NCBI RefSeq assembly: GCF_028369065.1
Contig: NZ_JAQNDA010000011.1
Location: 62,001 to 126,000, forward strand
Length of the DNA: 64,000 nucleotides
Source of the DNA: Marinobacter sp. SS21
Lineage (GTDB): Bacteria; Pseudomonadota; Gammaproteobacteria; Pseudomonadales; Oleiphilaceae
Reading direction: 5' to 3'
Program-made: the position numbers and the translations under genes
The notes under the pieces: model-generated
Databases searched by the model: none
Told to the model about the DNA's origin: nothing
What the model saw: only the letters and a program-made list of their open reading frames with translations
Shown here: positions 47,046 through 55,622 of the stretch, piece after piece
Position numbering within the stretch: the first letter of the stretch is position 1
Layout of the letters: the number at the start of each line of letters is the position of its first letter

Positions 47046-47819
47046 TCAGTCGAAGTGGGTAAAGTCCGGTTTCCGCTTTTCCCTGAACGCCATGAAGGCT
47101 TCGGCGGCTTCTGGCGACTGCAACCGTTCGCTGAACAGGGCGCCCTCGGCTTTCAGGGTGTCGAGCAGGGTTTCCTTATTAGGGCGGTTAAGCAGTGCCT
47201 TGGTGGCCCGGATGGCCGCCGGTGCCTGGGCGGCAAGCCGATTGCAGGTGTCCAGCGCCTCGGCTTCGGTCTGCTCCGGATCGCAGATGCGATTGATCAA
47301 GCCGAGCCGGTCGGCATCCTCTGCCGAGAAGGCGCCGCCGAGCATCAGCAGTTCCGCTGCCCGGGCACGACCAATCCAGGTTGGCAGCAGGAGACTGGAG
47401 CCGCCCTCGGGGCAGAGTCCCAGGTTGACGAACGGCATCTGGAAGCGGGCGTTGGCGCCGGCATACACGAAATCACAATGCAGCAGCATGGTGGTGCCGA
47501 TGCCAACCGCCGGGCCATTGACCGCTGCAACCACCGGCTTGGTAGCGCTGGCCAGCAGGATCAGGAAGCGGCCAACCGGGGTGTGCTCAAAGGCTTCCGG
47601 GAGACCCTCGGCAAAATCGCTCAGGTCATTGCCGGCGGTGAAGCAATCGTTGCTGCCGGTAAACAGTACGCAGCGAATTGAACTGTCCTGTTCAGCGGCG
47701 GTCAGGGCGTCGCCCAGGGCCGTGTACATGTCGTGAGTGAGGGCGTTTTTACGGTCCAGACGGTTGATGCGAACAATCAGCACTTGGCCTTGCTGTTCGG
47801 TGAGAACGAGGTTGGTCAC
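47046..47819 (-). CDS. Enoyl-CoA hydratase/isomerase (crotonase) family
   Basis: 257 residues. Crotonase landmarks are RINRLDRKNALTHDMYTALG, CFTAGNDLSDFAEG (oxyanion-hole segment), KPVVAAVNGPAVGIGTTMLL and RFQMPFVNLGLCPEGGSSLL. Probably acts on enoyl-CoA in beta-oxidation or a related route; the Asp in FAEG and the PEGG segment fit isomerase-like members too. I chose GTG 47819 with AGGAG 7 nt upstream; the frame is open further but without support. It is divergent from the fumarase gene. Confidence 0.92.
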   Translation of the reverse strand: MTNLVLTEQQGQVLIVRINRLDRKNALTHDMYTALGDALTAAEQDSSIRCVLFTGSNDCFTAGNDLSDFAEGLPEAFEHTPVGRFLILLASATKPVVAAVNGPAVGIGTTMLLHCDFVYAGANARFQMPFVNLGLCPEGGSSLLLPTWIGRARAAELLMLGGAFSAEDADRLGLINRICDPEQTEAEALDTCNRLAAQAPAAIRATKALLNRPNKETLLDTLKAEGALFSERLQSPEAAEAFMAFREKRKPDFTHFD

Positions 47820-48043
47820 GGGGGCACTCCTGTTGTCGGTTATGTTGGGATTTAACCTTAAACGGGTGTTTGAATGCAAAATTGATAGCTGGCTAATCGC
47901 CATTCGTCCCTGGTCGCGTTTTGTGCATCTGTTTAAAGCCGCGGCTGGCTGGTAAACTTGGAGCCCGTTTTTTCCGGACGCCGCCAAAGATGGCGCGGGT
48001 CCTCTCTTCTCCTACTCAAATCATTCAATCCGATGAGACGCCT

Positions 48044-49558
48044 ATGACGACCGTAATCCGCCAGGACGACTTGATTGAGAGCGTAGCGGACGCGCTGCAA
48101 TACATCTCTTATTACCATCCGAAAGACTTCATCCAGGCCGTCTACGAGGCTTATAAGAAGGAAGAGTCCCAGGCGGCGAAAGATGCCATGGCGCAAATCC
48201 TGATCAATTCCCGGATGTGTGCCATGGGCCACCGTCCGATCTGTCAGGATACCGGCATCGTTACCGTTTTCGTGAATGTGGGTATGAATGTGCAGTGGGA
48301 CTGCAGCCTGCCGCTGGACGACGTCATCAACGAGGGCGTACGTCGCGCCTACACCCACCCCGACAACGTGCTGCGGGCGTCCGTGCTGGCGGACCCGGAT
48401 GGTGCGCGAGCCAACACCAAGGACAACACTCCGGCCATCATCCACTACAAGCTGGTCCCTGGCGACAAGGTGGAAGTACACGTGGCGGCCAAGGGCGGCG
48501 GCTCCGAAGCCAAGTCCAAGTTTGCGATGCTGAATCCGTCCGATTCCATTGTGGACTGGGTGCTGAAAATGGTGCCGCAGATGGGCGCGGGCTGGTGCCC
48601 GCCGGGCATGCTGGGTATCGGCATCGGCGGGACCGCGGAGAAGGCGATGGAATTGGCGAAGGAAGCCCTGCTGGACCCGATCGACATTCAGGATCTGCAG
48701 GAGCGCGGTGCGTCCAACCGTGCCGAAGAGCTGCGCCTGGAGCTGTTCGAGAAGGTCAACGATCTTGGCATCGGTGCTCAGGGCCTGGGCGGCCTGACCA
48801 CGGTTCTGGATGTTAAGGTGAAAGACTACCCGACCCACGCGGCCAACAAGCCGGTGGCCATTATCCCGAACTGTGCCGCTACCCGCCACGCCCATTTCGT
48901 GCTGGATGGTTCCGGCCCGTCCCTGCAAACCCCACCGAGCCTGGAAGACTGGCCGGAAATTACCTGGGAAGTGGGCGACAGCGTGCGTCGTGTCAACCTG
49001 GACACGGTAACTCCGGAAGACGTGAAGGAATGGCAGCCGGGTGAAACCGTGCTGCTGTCCGGCAAGATGCTCACCGGCCGTGACGCCGCCCACAAGAAGA
49101 TGGTGGACATGATCGCCCAGGGCGAAGAACTGCCGGTGGATCTGAAAGGCCGTTTCATCTATTACGTGGGCCCGGTGGATCCGGTGCGTGAAGAAGTGGT
49201 TGGCCCGGCCGGTCCCACCACCGCCACCCGCATGGACAAGTTCACCCACACCATGCTGGAGAAAACCGGCCTGACCGGCATGATCGGTAAAGCCGAGCGT
49301 GGCCAGATCGCCATCGACGCCATCAAGGAATTCGGGGCGGTCTACCTGATGGCGGTGGGCGGTTCCGCCTACCTGGTGTCCAAGGCCATCAAGCAGGCCG
49401 AAGTAGTGGCCTTCCCGGAACTGGGTATGGAAGCCATCTACGAGTTTGAAGTGGAAGACATGCCGGTCACTGTAGCGGTGGACTCCAACGGTACTTCCGT
49501 GCACCAGACCGGTCCGCAGGAGTGGCAGGAAAAGATCATCGCGGCCAAGGCGGTGTAA
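48044..49558 (+). CDS. Class I (iron-sulfur) fumarate hydratase
   Basis: 504 residues. Converts fumarate to malate in the TCA cycle with an oxygen-sensitive 4Fe-4S cluster. Cluster and active-site landmarks are HRPICQDTGIVTVFV, AKGGGSEAKSKFAML, PNCAATRHAHFVLDG and GRDAAHKKMVDM. The C-terminal beta domain (from about 330) is fused, as in FumA/FumB. I chose ATG 48044 (MTTVIRQDDLIESVADALQY), which matches the family start; its ribosome site is weak. A long palindrome after the stop probably ends transcription. Confidence 0.95.
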   Translation: MTTVIRQDDLIESVADALQYISYYHPKDFIQAVYEAYKKEESQAAKDAMAQILINSRMCAMGHRPICQDTGIVTVFVNVGMNVQWDCSLPLDDVINEGVRRAYTHPDNVLRASVLADPDGARANTKDNTPAIIHYKLVPGDKVEVHVAAKGGGSEAKSKFAMLNPSDSIVDWVLKMVPQMGAGWCPPGMLGIGIGGTAEKAMELAKEALLDPIDIQDLQERGASNRAEELRLELFEKVNDLGIGAQGLGGLTTVLDVKVKDYPTHAANKPVAIIPNCAATRHAHFVLDGSGPSLQTPPSLEDWPEITWEVGDSVRRVNLDTVTPEDVKEWQPGETVLLSGKMLTGRDAAHKKMVDMIAQGEELPVDLKGRFIYYVGPVDPVREEVVGPAGPTTATRMDKFTHTMLEKTGLTGMIGKAERGQIAIDAIKEFGAVYLMAVGGSAYLVSKAIKQAEVVAFPELGMEAIYEFEVEDMPVTVAVDSNGTSVHQTGPQEWQEKIIAAKAV

Positions 49559-49596
49559 TTTCTTTTAAATGCCGGCGATGAAGCAAAAAGGGTCGG

Positions 49597-49669
49597 CGAA
49601 TAAAAAGGGGTCAGAACTGAAGTTCTGACCCCTTTTTATTCGGAGGTTCTGACTCCTTTTTATTCGCCT
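49597..49669. repeat. Palindromic repeat GGGGTCAGAAC with extra half-copy
   Basis: Arms at 49597-49618 and 49621-49642 are perfectly complementary over 22 nt. The right arm then recurs imperfectly at 49645-49669 (GGTTCTGACTCCTTTTTATT). The A- and T-runs within the arms let it also act as a terminator between the convergent fumarase and SelO genes. A related short palindrome is at 59682-59706. Confidence 0.8.
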
Positions 49670-49690
49670 TTTGTTTCTCTTTAGATTCGT

Positions 49691-51145
49691 CTAGGACGAA
49701 CAACTGATATTCAAATGCTTGCCCCAATCCGGCGGTAACGCCGCGTACTCCTCGTGCTCCGGCTGCTCATCGAACGGCCGCTTCAAGACTTTCAGCAGCT
49801 TTTGCATGGGCTCGTAGTCGCCATTCTGGGCTTCCTGAATCACCTGTTGCGCCAGGTAGTTGCGCAGCACGTACTTGGGGTTCACCCGGCACATGGCCGC
49901 CTCCCGTTCATCATCCGACCTTGTCTCGCGGCTCAACCGGGTCTGATAGCGGGCCAGCCAGGCGTCGGCCACGCTGCGATCCACGAACAGATCCCGTACC
50001 GGGGCTTCGCCTCTGGAGGGCAGGGTGGACAGGCCGCGGAAGAAGCGGGTGAAGTCGACGCGGAATTCGTGGAGCAGGTTGAAGGTCTCCATGATCAGCT
50101 CAATGTCGTCGTGCTCGGCAATGGCCAGGCCGAGTTTGGCGCGCATATTGGCCAGGAAGCTGTCGTTATAGGCGGTTTCGTAGCGTCGCAGGGCCCGGCG
50201 CAGGTCGTCCTCGTCCATGACCGGCGCCAGCGCCCTGGCCAGGTACTGGCAGTTAATGAAGCCTATTTGCGGTTGCTGGTTGTAGGCGTAGCGGCCACCC
50301 TGGTCGGAATGGTTGCAGATGTGGCCGGCGTCGAAATCGTCCAGGAAGGCGTAAGGGCCGTAGTCGAAGGTATCGCCGATGATGGACATGTTGTCGCTGT
50401 TCATCACGCCATGGCAGAAGCCTACCGCCTGCCACTGGGCGATCAGGCGACCGGTGCGGGCAACCACCTCTTCCAGCCACAGCCTGTAACGGTCGTCGTC
50501 CGGCACCGGGATCAACTCGGGGAAGTGCAGGGCGATGGTGTGGTCGATCAGGGTACGCAGTGCCTCCTCGCCTTCGTGATAGGCGGCAAACTCGAAGTGG
50601 CCGAAACGGATGTGGGTCTGGGCGACGCGCACCAGTGTGGCGGCGGTTTCGATGCTTTCCCGTTGCACCGGGTCCCTGGCGCTGATCATGAACAGTGCCC
50701 GGGTGGTGGGAATGCCCAGGGCCTGCATGGCCTCGCTGCAGAGGTATTCCCTCACGGTTGAGCGAAGCACGGCGCGACCATCGCCAAAGCGGGAATAGGG
50801 CGTGGTGCCGGCGCCTTTGAGGTGCCAGTCCCAGTGCTGGCCGTCCGGCCCCACCGTTTCCCACAGCAACAGCCCGCGGCCATCCCCCAGCTCGGGATTG
50901 TAGACCCCGAATTGATGGCCGGTGTATTTCATCGCCACCGGGTCCATGCCCTCCAGCAGCTCCCGCCCCTCACCGACTGCGGTCCAGTCCTCGGGGGACT
51001 CGGTGTGAAAGCCCATGATCTCAGCCAATTCATGGTTAAAGCAGACCAGTTTGCCATCCCGTAACGGCGTTGGTTTCACCCGGGTGTAAAAGCTGTCCGG
51101 CAGCTCCAGGTAGCGATGTTCGATGCGGACGGAATCTTGGTGCAT
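49691..51145 (-). CDS. selO: SelO-family protein adenylyltransferase
   Basis: 484 residues of the pseudokinase family that transfers AMP from ATP to Ser, Thr or Tyr of proteins (redox control). Motifs: HLKGAGTTPYSRFGDGRAVL, RSTVREYLCSEAM, FCHGVMNSDNMSIIGDTFDY and GPYAFLDDFD (metal and catalytic residues). The last residues NISCSS put a Cys third from the end, where vertebrate SelO has selenocysteine. Length matches E. coli YdiU (478). The ribosome site is weak. Divergent from glycerate kinase. Confidence 0.94.
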   Translation of the reverse strand: MHQDSVRIEHRYLELPDSFYTRVKPTPLRDGKLVCFNHELAEIMGFHTESPEDWTAVGEGRELLEGMDPVAMKYTGHQFGVYNPELGDGRGLLLWETVGPDGQHWDWHLKGAGTTPYSRFGDGRAVLRSTVREYLCSEAMQALGIPTTRALFMISARDPVQRESIETAATLVRVAQTHIRFGHFEFAAYHEGEEALRTLIDHTIALHFPELIPVPDDDRYRLWLEEVVARTGRLIAQWQAVGFCHGVMNSDNMSIIGDTFDYGPYAFLDDFDAGHICNHSDQGGRYAYNQQPQIGFINCQYLARALAPVMDEDDLRRALRRYETAYNDSFLANMRAKLGLAIAEHDDIELIMETFNLLHEFRVDFTRFFRGLSTLPSRGEAPVRDLFVDRSVADAWLARYQTRLSRETRSDDEREAAMCRVNPKYVLRNYLAQQVIQEAQNGDYEPMQKLLKVLKRPFDEQPEHEEYAALPPDWGKHLNISCSS

Positions 51146-51267
51146 AGACGGCGATTGGAACCTTGTAAACGGGCGGCGTAGCGGCTGTCACGGCGCTGTG
51201 GATGGGTTATTAGTCTCTCAAAGGTGCCCAAGGGGCACAAACATTTCATGTTCGCGGTCTTTTTTAT

Positions 51268-51290
51268 CCTTCTGAATTTCTACCAGAAGG
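51268..51290. promoter_or_regulatory. Inverted repeat upstream of glycerate kinase
   Basis: CCTTCTG (51268-51274) and CAGAAGG (51284-51290) form a 7-bp dyad with a 9-nt spacer, within the selO/glycerate-kinase divergent region. It could be an operator. No regulator is identified. Confidence 0.25.
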
Positions 51291-51355
51291 TACGGATTCT
51301 GCTGTAATGACTGAGGCAGCCTGCCTACCTTCCATCAGAAGCTGGAGCCAATGAC

Positions 51356-52303
51356 GTGTCAGACCGGGCTATCTCCGCCGTGATCGACGAGCTGCTTGCC
51401 CAAGAGCGGCTGCCGTCGACCTATCGGGACACAGCGATGACCATTATCCTGCCGCTGGCCCGGGAACTTCAGCGCCGCCAGCGGGCAGCCGGAAGGACGC
51501 TGCTGGTAGGCATCCATGGCGCCCAGGGAACCGGGAAATCCACCTTGACCCTGTTCCTGCAGAGCCTGCTCACTGAGCATCTGAATTGCGCCTGCTCAAG
51601 CTTCTCACTGGATGATATTTACCTGACCCAGGCCGAGCGCCAGCGCCTGGCGGAGACGGTACACCCGCTGCTGAGGACCCGGGGCGTGCCGGGCACCCAC
51701 GATCTGGACCTGGGCCAGCGGCTCATTGATCAACTGGTCAAGGCGTCTGCGGACAGCGAGGTGGCAATTCCCTTCTTTGACAAGGCCCGAGATGATCGGG
51801 TTCCTGAGGCGCAATGGCCCCGGTTCTCTGGAGTCGCTGCCATTGTCCTGGTGGAAGGCTGGTGCCTGGGCGCGCGGCCTGAAACCGACCCCCAAAAACT
51901 GATGGCGCCGCAGAATGAGCTGGAACGCCGGGATGACCCGGATGGGGTCTGGCGACGGTATGTGAATCACCGACTGGACACCGACTACGCCCAGTTTTTC
52001 AGCCAGCTGGACCGGCTGATCATGTTACGGGCGCCGTCGATGGCGTGCGTCCTGCGCTGGCGAACCTTGCAGGAGCACAAGCTGGCTCGCCGACTCGACG
52101 ACGCACCAGAGCGGAGCGATGAGCCAGTGGTGGAAGCCAAGCCCCCGCGGATCATGACCGACGACCAGGTGGCGTGGTTCATCATGCACTACGAGCGCAT
52201 CACCCGGCGAACGCTGATCGAGATGCCCAGCCGCGCCGATTGGGTGATCGACGTCAACGAAAACCATGGGTTGACCCTGGCGAAGGGGGAGTCGCTGTTG
52301 TGA
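51356..52303 (+). CDS. D-glycerate 3-kinase-like P-loop kinase
   Basis: 315 residues of the plant-type glycerate kinase/uridine-kinase-like family. The P-loop is GIHGAQGTGKST (about 48-59), followed by FSLDDIYLTQAERQRLAE, RGVPGTHDLDLG and PFFDKARDDRVPEAQWP. It would turn D-glycerate into 3-phosphoglycerate. The start is GTG 51356, with TGGAG upstream. Its stop overlaps a GTG that begins a truncated HAD-phosphatase frame (GTGA, 52300-52303), showing that the gene once led a glycerate/glucosylglycerate operon. Confidence 0.88.
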   Translation: MSDRAISAVIDELLAQERLPSTYRDTAMTIILPLARELQRRQRAAGRTLLVGIHGAQGTGKSTLTLFLQSLLTEHLNCACSSFSLDDIYLTQAERQRLAETVHPLLRTRGVPGTHDLDLGQRLIDQLVKASADSEVAIPFFDKARDDRVPEAQWPRFSGVAAIVLVEGWCLGARPETDPQKLMAPQNELERRDDPDGVWRRYVNHRLDTDYAQFFSQLDRLIMLRAPSMACVLRWRTLQEHKLARRLDDAPERSDEPVVEAKPPRIMTDDQVAWFIMHYERITRRTLIEMPSRADWVIDVNENHGLTLAKGESLL

Positions 52304-52475
52304 GTTGGCTGCGGCCAGTGGTGTTCTCGGATCTGGACGGCGCCGTATCAGTAACGAACTACGGCAGCCGGCCTTGGATGATATCAACCTCATCGGCACC
52401 GATCAGTGGGTGGACCTGACCGGCAAGCTGACCCTGAGGCGGTACCAGAGCGTCTGGCTTTCCAATAACGAATAA
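52300..52475 (+). pseudogene. Deletion scar: HAD-phosphatase start joined to sugar-phosphorylase end
   Basis: GTG 52300 opens a frame reading MSWLRPVVFSDLDG (52300-52341), the N-terminus and DxDG motif of a HAD phosphatase such as mannosyl/glucosyl-3-phosphoglycerate phosphatase. It then becomes meaningless and stops at 52418. From about 52344, another frame reads RRISNELRQPALDDINLIGT, then DQWVDLTGKLTLRRYQSVWL, ending at TAA 52473-52475. This is like the C-terminus of GH13 sucrose/glucosylglycerate phosphorylases. The join near 52340 implies one internal deletion that removed most of both genes and anything between. Identification of the two remnants is from short motifs. Confidence 0.55.
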
Positions 52476-52491
52476 GGGAGGATAGCGCCCC

Positions 52492-53589
52492 ATGTGCGCG
52501 TCCCCCCGTCCCCGCATCCTGATCCTGTCCGCCTACGATGTTGGTAGCCACCGTCGTTGGCGGGAGCAGTTGGTGGCCAGTCAACCCCAGTACGACTGGC
52601 AGGTGGTGAGCCTGCCGCCGCGTTACTTCCGTTGGCGCATCCGTGGCAATGCCCTGAGTTGGCTGAATACACCGGAGTTGCGGCAACCCTGGGATCTACT
52701 GGTGGTGACCTCCATGGTGGATCTGGCCACGCTCAAGGGCTGCCATCCCCAGCTGGCGTCGGTACCGGTGCTGCTGTATATGCACGAAAACCAGTTTGCC
52801 TATCCCCGCTCTCGCCAGCAGCACGACAGCATCGATCCGCAGCTGGTCAATGTGTACAGCGCCATCGCCGCGAACCGAATCGCCTTCAACAGTCATTGGA
52901 ATCGGCAAAGCTTTCTGGAGGCCACCTCGGCGTTGCTGGCCAAGTTGCCGGACGCCGTGCCAGCCGGGGTGGTGGACGCCTTGCGGGCCAAATCCACCGT
53001 ACTGCCGGTGCCCATTGAGGATCGCTTGTTCCAGGCCCGAACGGTGCCGCTGAATCGGGCGGTTCCCCATCTGGTGTGGAACCATCGCTGGGAGTACGAC
53101 AAGGGCCCAGAACGGCTGCTGGCACTGCTCCGGCAGCTGCGCTACGAGGGCCAGCGCTTCCGGCTCAGTGTGGTGGGGGAGCAGTTCCGTCGGCAGCCAC
53201 CGGAATTTGCACGGATCCGCGAGGAATTTGCCGCGCAGATTGAGCAATGGGGTTTCCTGGACAATCGGGACGGCTACGACCGCCTGCTCAACCAGGCGGA
53301 CGTGGTGGTTTCCACCGCACTTCATGACTTTCAGGGATTGTCGATGCTGGAGGCCATGGCCTCCGGTTGCCTGGCCCTGGCACCGGATCGTTTGGCTTAC
53401 CCGGAGTATGTGCCCCAGGCACAGCGGTACACCCGGTTTGATGACGACGTTGAACAGGAGTCGCAAGGCGCAGCGATCACCCTGATTCAGCTAATGGCAG
53501 GCAATGAGGCTCCGGCGGTTCCTGAGGCGTGGCGGTTGTCCCGGCTTGGCCGGCGATACCGTGAGCTGATTCAGGAGCTGCTGGGATAA
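52492..53589 (+). CDS. Glycosyltransferase, DUF3524 (tRNA-queuosine mannosyltransferase-like)
   Basis: 365 residues. The N-terminal DUF3524 part (ILILSAYDVGSHRRWREQLV, YMHENQFAYPRSRQQ, AFNSHWNRQSFLEA) is followed by a GT-B sugar-nucleotide domain (LVWNHRWEYDKGPERLLALL; VVVSTALHDFQGLSMLEAMA). The eukaryotic homologue (GTDC1/QTMAN) mannosylates queuosine in tRNA-Asp; a matching bacterial role is not established. Given its place after the glycerate-kinase scar, a sugar-glycerate role could be considered but the motifs favour the DUF3524 family. AGGGAGG at 52475-52481 is the ribosome site. Confidence 0.88.
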   Translation: MCASPRPRILILSAYDVGSHRRWREQLVASQPQYDWQVVSLPPRYFRWRIRGNALSWLNTPELRQPWDLLVVTSMVDLATLKGCHPQLASVPVLLYMHENQFAYPRSRQQHDSIDPQLVNVYSAIAANRIAFNSHWNRQSFLEATSALLAKLPDAVPAGVVDALRAKSTVLPVPIEDRLFQARTVPLNRAVPHLVWNHRWEYDKGPERLLALLRQLRYEGQRFRLSVVGEQFRRQPPEFARIREEFAAQIEQWGFLDNRDGYDRLLNQADVVVSTALHDFQGLSMLEAMASGCLALAPDRLAYPEYVPQAQRYTRFDDDVEQESQGAAITLIQLMAGNEAPAVPEAWRLSRLGRRYRELIQELLG

Positions 53590-53594
53590 GGGGG

Positions 53595-54584
53595 CTACCC
53601 CGGCCGATGGGCCAGCTGCCGCAATCGCTCATCCAGTGCCTCTGAGGGCAGCGGTTCCGGGCTGATGATCTCCAATCGCGATACCTCCTGGCGGCTGGCG
53701 GAAGTGATCGAGACGGTATCGTCCGCGACGTTAATGGCGCGCCAGCCGGAGGTGGTATGAATCACCCCTTTGATGCGGAGAACCGGTAACCCCGCGGTCA
53801 GCGCCAGCAGCTCCGTTTCCGGGAAGGTGAAGCGGGGGTGCAGCCGCCAACCGAGACTGAAGTGGCCAAGCCCCTTATTGCTGACCTGCTGCCAGGGTTG
53901 ATCCTCCACGGACACTGGCGGCGCAAGAGGCTCCTCGTGATGGTGGGGCCGGTGGTGGCTGTCAGGCGGGCTGGGGTCGGTGCCGGCGTGATGGCCCTCT
54001 AGCCAGGCCAGTTGCAGCTGGCCGTTCCGGGTGTGGTGGATGGCCCTTTTGGTGGGCCTGAAACCCTGGGCCCAGGCGTCAAAGTGGTGCAGTTCCCCGG
54101 CCGAGCATAGGTCCGTCTTGTTGGCGACCAGGATGTCGGCGGTGGCAGCCTGATCCCGAAATTGCTCATTCTCCAGCACCCGCGGGTCGGCCAGCCTGCG
54201 GGGGTCCACCAGGCCGATGACGGGGCCAAGCGTCAGCACATCCCGGTAGTGTTCGTTGGTCAGGGTCTGGATGATCTGGCTTGGATGGCCCAGCCCGGTG
54301 GGCTCAATCAGCAAGCGGTCTGGCCTGGCCTGGTGGATCAGCCGGTTCAGTCCGATCTGCATGGGCAGTCCGGCCACGCAGCACATGCAGCCTCCGGGTA
54401 TTTCCCGCACTACGGCGTTTTGATCGGACAGCAAGGCTCCGTCGATACCGACTTCACCAAATTCGTTGACCAGAATGGCCCAGGATTCATGGGCGGGCTT
54501 GAGCTGCAACAGGTGACGGATCGCGGTGGTCTTGCCGACGCCGAGAAAGCCAAGTATCAGGTTGGTGGGAATGGCGCGCTGCAC
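53595..54584 (-). CDS. CobW/COG0523-family GTPase, probable zinc chaperone
   Basis: 329 residues of the G3E GTPase family. The Walker A motif is LGFLGVGKTTAIRHLL, the metal motif CxCC lies in REIPGGCMCCVAGLP, the guanine motif is VANKTDLCS, and a His-rich loop HHRPHHHEEP occurs near 215. I chose GTG 54584 with AAAGG 8 nt upstream; longer frames run through the Zur box. TGTTATAATATAACA lies 33 nt upstream of the start, so the gene should be repressed by Zur in zinc-replete cells and expressed on zinc starvation, supplying zinc to a key protein. The client is unknown. Confidence 0.9.
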   Translation of the reverse strand: MQRAIPTNLILGFLGVGKTTAIRHLLQLKPAHESWAILVNEFGEVGIDGALLSDQNAVVREIPGGCMCCVAGLPMQIGLNRLIHQARPDRLLIEPTGLGHPSQIIQTLTNEHYRDVLTLGPVIGLVDPRRLADPRVLENEQFRDQAATADILVANKTDLCSAGELHHFDAWAQGFRPTKRAIHHTRNGQLQLAWLEGHHAGTDPSPPDSHHRPHHHEEPLAPPVSVEDQPWQQVSNKGLGHFSLGWRLHPRFTFPETELLALTAGLPVLRIKGVIHTTSGWRAINVADDTVSITSASRQEVSRLEIISPEPLPSEALDERLRQLAHRPG

Positions 54585-54617
54585 GGGTTCTGCCTTTGGA
54601 GCGGTGGGTGGCTGAAT

Positions 54618-54632
54618 TGTTATAATATAACA
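54618..54632. promoter_or_regulatory. Zur box
   Basis: TGTTATAATATAACA is a perfect palindrome about a central A and matches the Zur core GTTATAWTATAAC exactly. It lies just upstream of the CobW-family gene and after the end of the diguanylate-cyclase gene. Confidence 0.85.
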
Positions 54633-54661
54633 GTTGAGGCTGATCTGAAACCGCGATGATC

Positions 54662-55618
54662 TCAGCTGTATACGACCACCTGGTTCCGCCCGGCTTCCTT
54701 GGCCTGGTATAGGGCACTGTCGGCCTGCTTGAGCCATTGCTGACAGTTTTGAGCGCTTTCAGTCAGTACGGCAACACCAATGCTGACGGTGATCTGGATG
54801 GCGCCGCTCGGGGCATCCAAGGAGAACTGGGCCAGGCTGTCCCGGATTCGTTCGCAAATGCAGAGAGCCCCTTTGGCATCGGTTTCCGGCAGGATAATGC
54901 CAAATTCGTCACCACCGAAGCGTCCGGGACGGTCCGCCTGGCGCAGCTTCTCCCGAATGGTCTGGGCGGTTTTCAGAATGACTTCATCGCCACGTAAGTG
55001 GCCATGGGTATCGTTGATGGTTTTGAAGTGGTCGATGTCCAGCAGGGCCACTGCTGCGTGGTGGCCGTAACGGAAATAGCGTTCGTATTCGGCGTCCAGC
55101 AGGTTTTCCCAGGCCACGCGGTTGAACAAACCGGTGGCGCGGTCGGTGACGCTTAACCGCAGCAACTGTTCATTGGCCTGTTCCAGCGCCCGCTTGCTGG
55201 AAGCCATGTCCGTGACGTCATAGACCGTCAGGCAGACCTTCTCCACCGAGCCGTCAGTGCCATTCAGTGGGCTGATGGTCAGGTTCTGGAACATATACTC
55301 TTCAATGCCGGTGACGGGCCGGGTATTGCGAAAGCGAAAGACCCAGGGACGCTGTTCCCATGAGGTGAAGGTACGGGTATTCAGCGTGGCCACGGTGTTG
55401 ATCTTGCGGACCAGCCAGGCCTTCGGCAGCTCGGGAAACAGGTCGAACAGATTGCGGTTGTGCACACGGCTGGCGGTCAGTCCGCTGTGATTCTCCATAA
55501 ACCCGTTCCAGGCCTGGACCCGATGATCGAGATCCAGCACCACCAGACCCACTTCCACCGATTCCACCATATCCACCAACCAGTGGAAGGCATGCAGATC
55601 CGCGTCCTCTGAACTCAT
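54662..55618 (-). CDS. PAS-GGDEF diguanylate cyclase
   Basis: 318 residues, no membrane segment. A PAS domain (about 10-125; DHRVQAWNGFMENHSGLTAS) senses an unknown signal. The GGDEF domain (about 155-318) has the active-site motif GRFGGDEFGIILPETD and an intact inhibitory I-site RQAD five residues before it, so it should make c-di-GMP and be product-inhibited. GGAG precedes the ATG. It starts 4 nt after the stop of the REC-CheC gene and is co-transcribed with it. Confidence 0.94.
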   Translation of the reverse strand: MSSEDADLHAFHWLVDMVESVEVGLVVLDLDHRVQAWNGFMENHSGLTASRVHNRNLFDLFPELPKAWLVRKINTVATLNTRTFTSWEQRPWVFRFRNTRPVTGIEEYMFQNLTISPLNGTDGSVEKVCLTVYDVTDMASSKRALEQANEQLLRLSVTDRATGLFNRVAWENLLDAEYERYFRYGHHAAVALLDIDHFKTINDTHGHLRGDEVILKTAQTIREKLRQADRPGRFGGDEFGIILPETDAKGALCICERIRDSLAQFSLDAPSGAIQITVSIGVAVLTESAQNCQQWLKQADSALYQAKEAGRNQVVVYS

Positions 55619-55622
55619 GGGG

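Noticed and set aside
47933..49504. 523-codon frame antisense to fumarase
   Set aside because: No motifs, and the opposite strand encodes an obvious class I fumarase.
49754..50761. 335-codon frame antisense to selO
   Set aside because: Shadow of the SelO gene with no recognisable domain.
51230..51239. Possible terminator GTGCCCAAGGGGCAC region
   Set aside because: A short hairpin in the selO/glycerate-kinase divergent promoter region without a T-run; no gene ends there.
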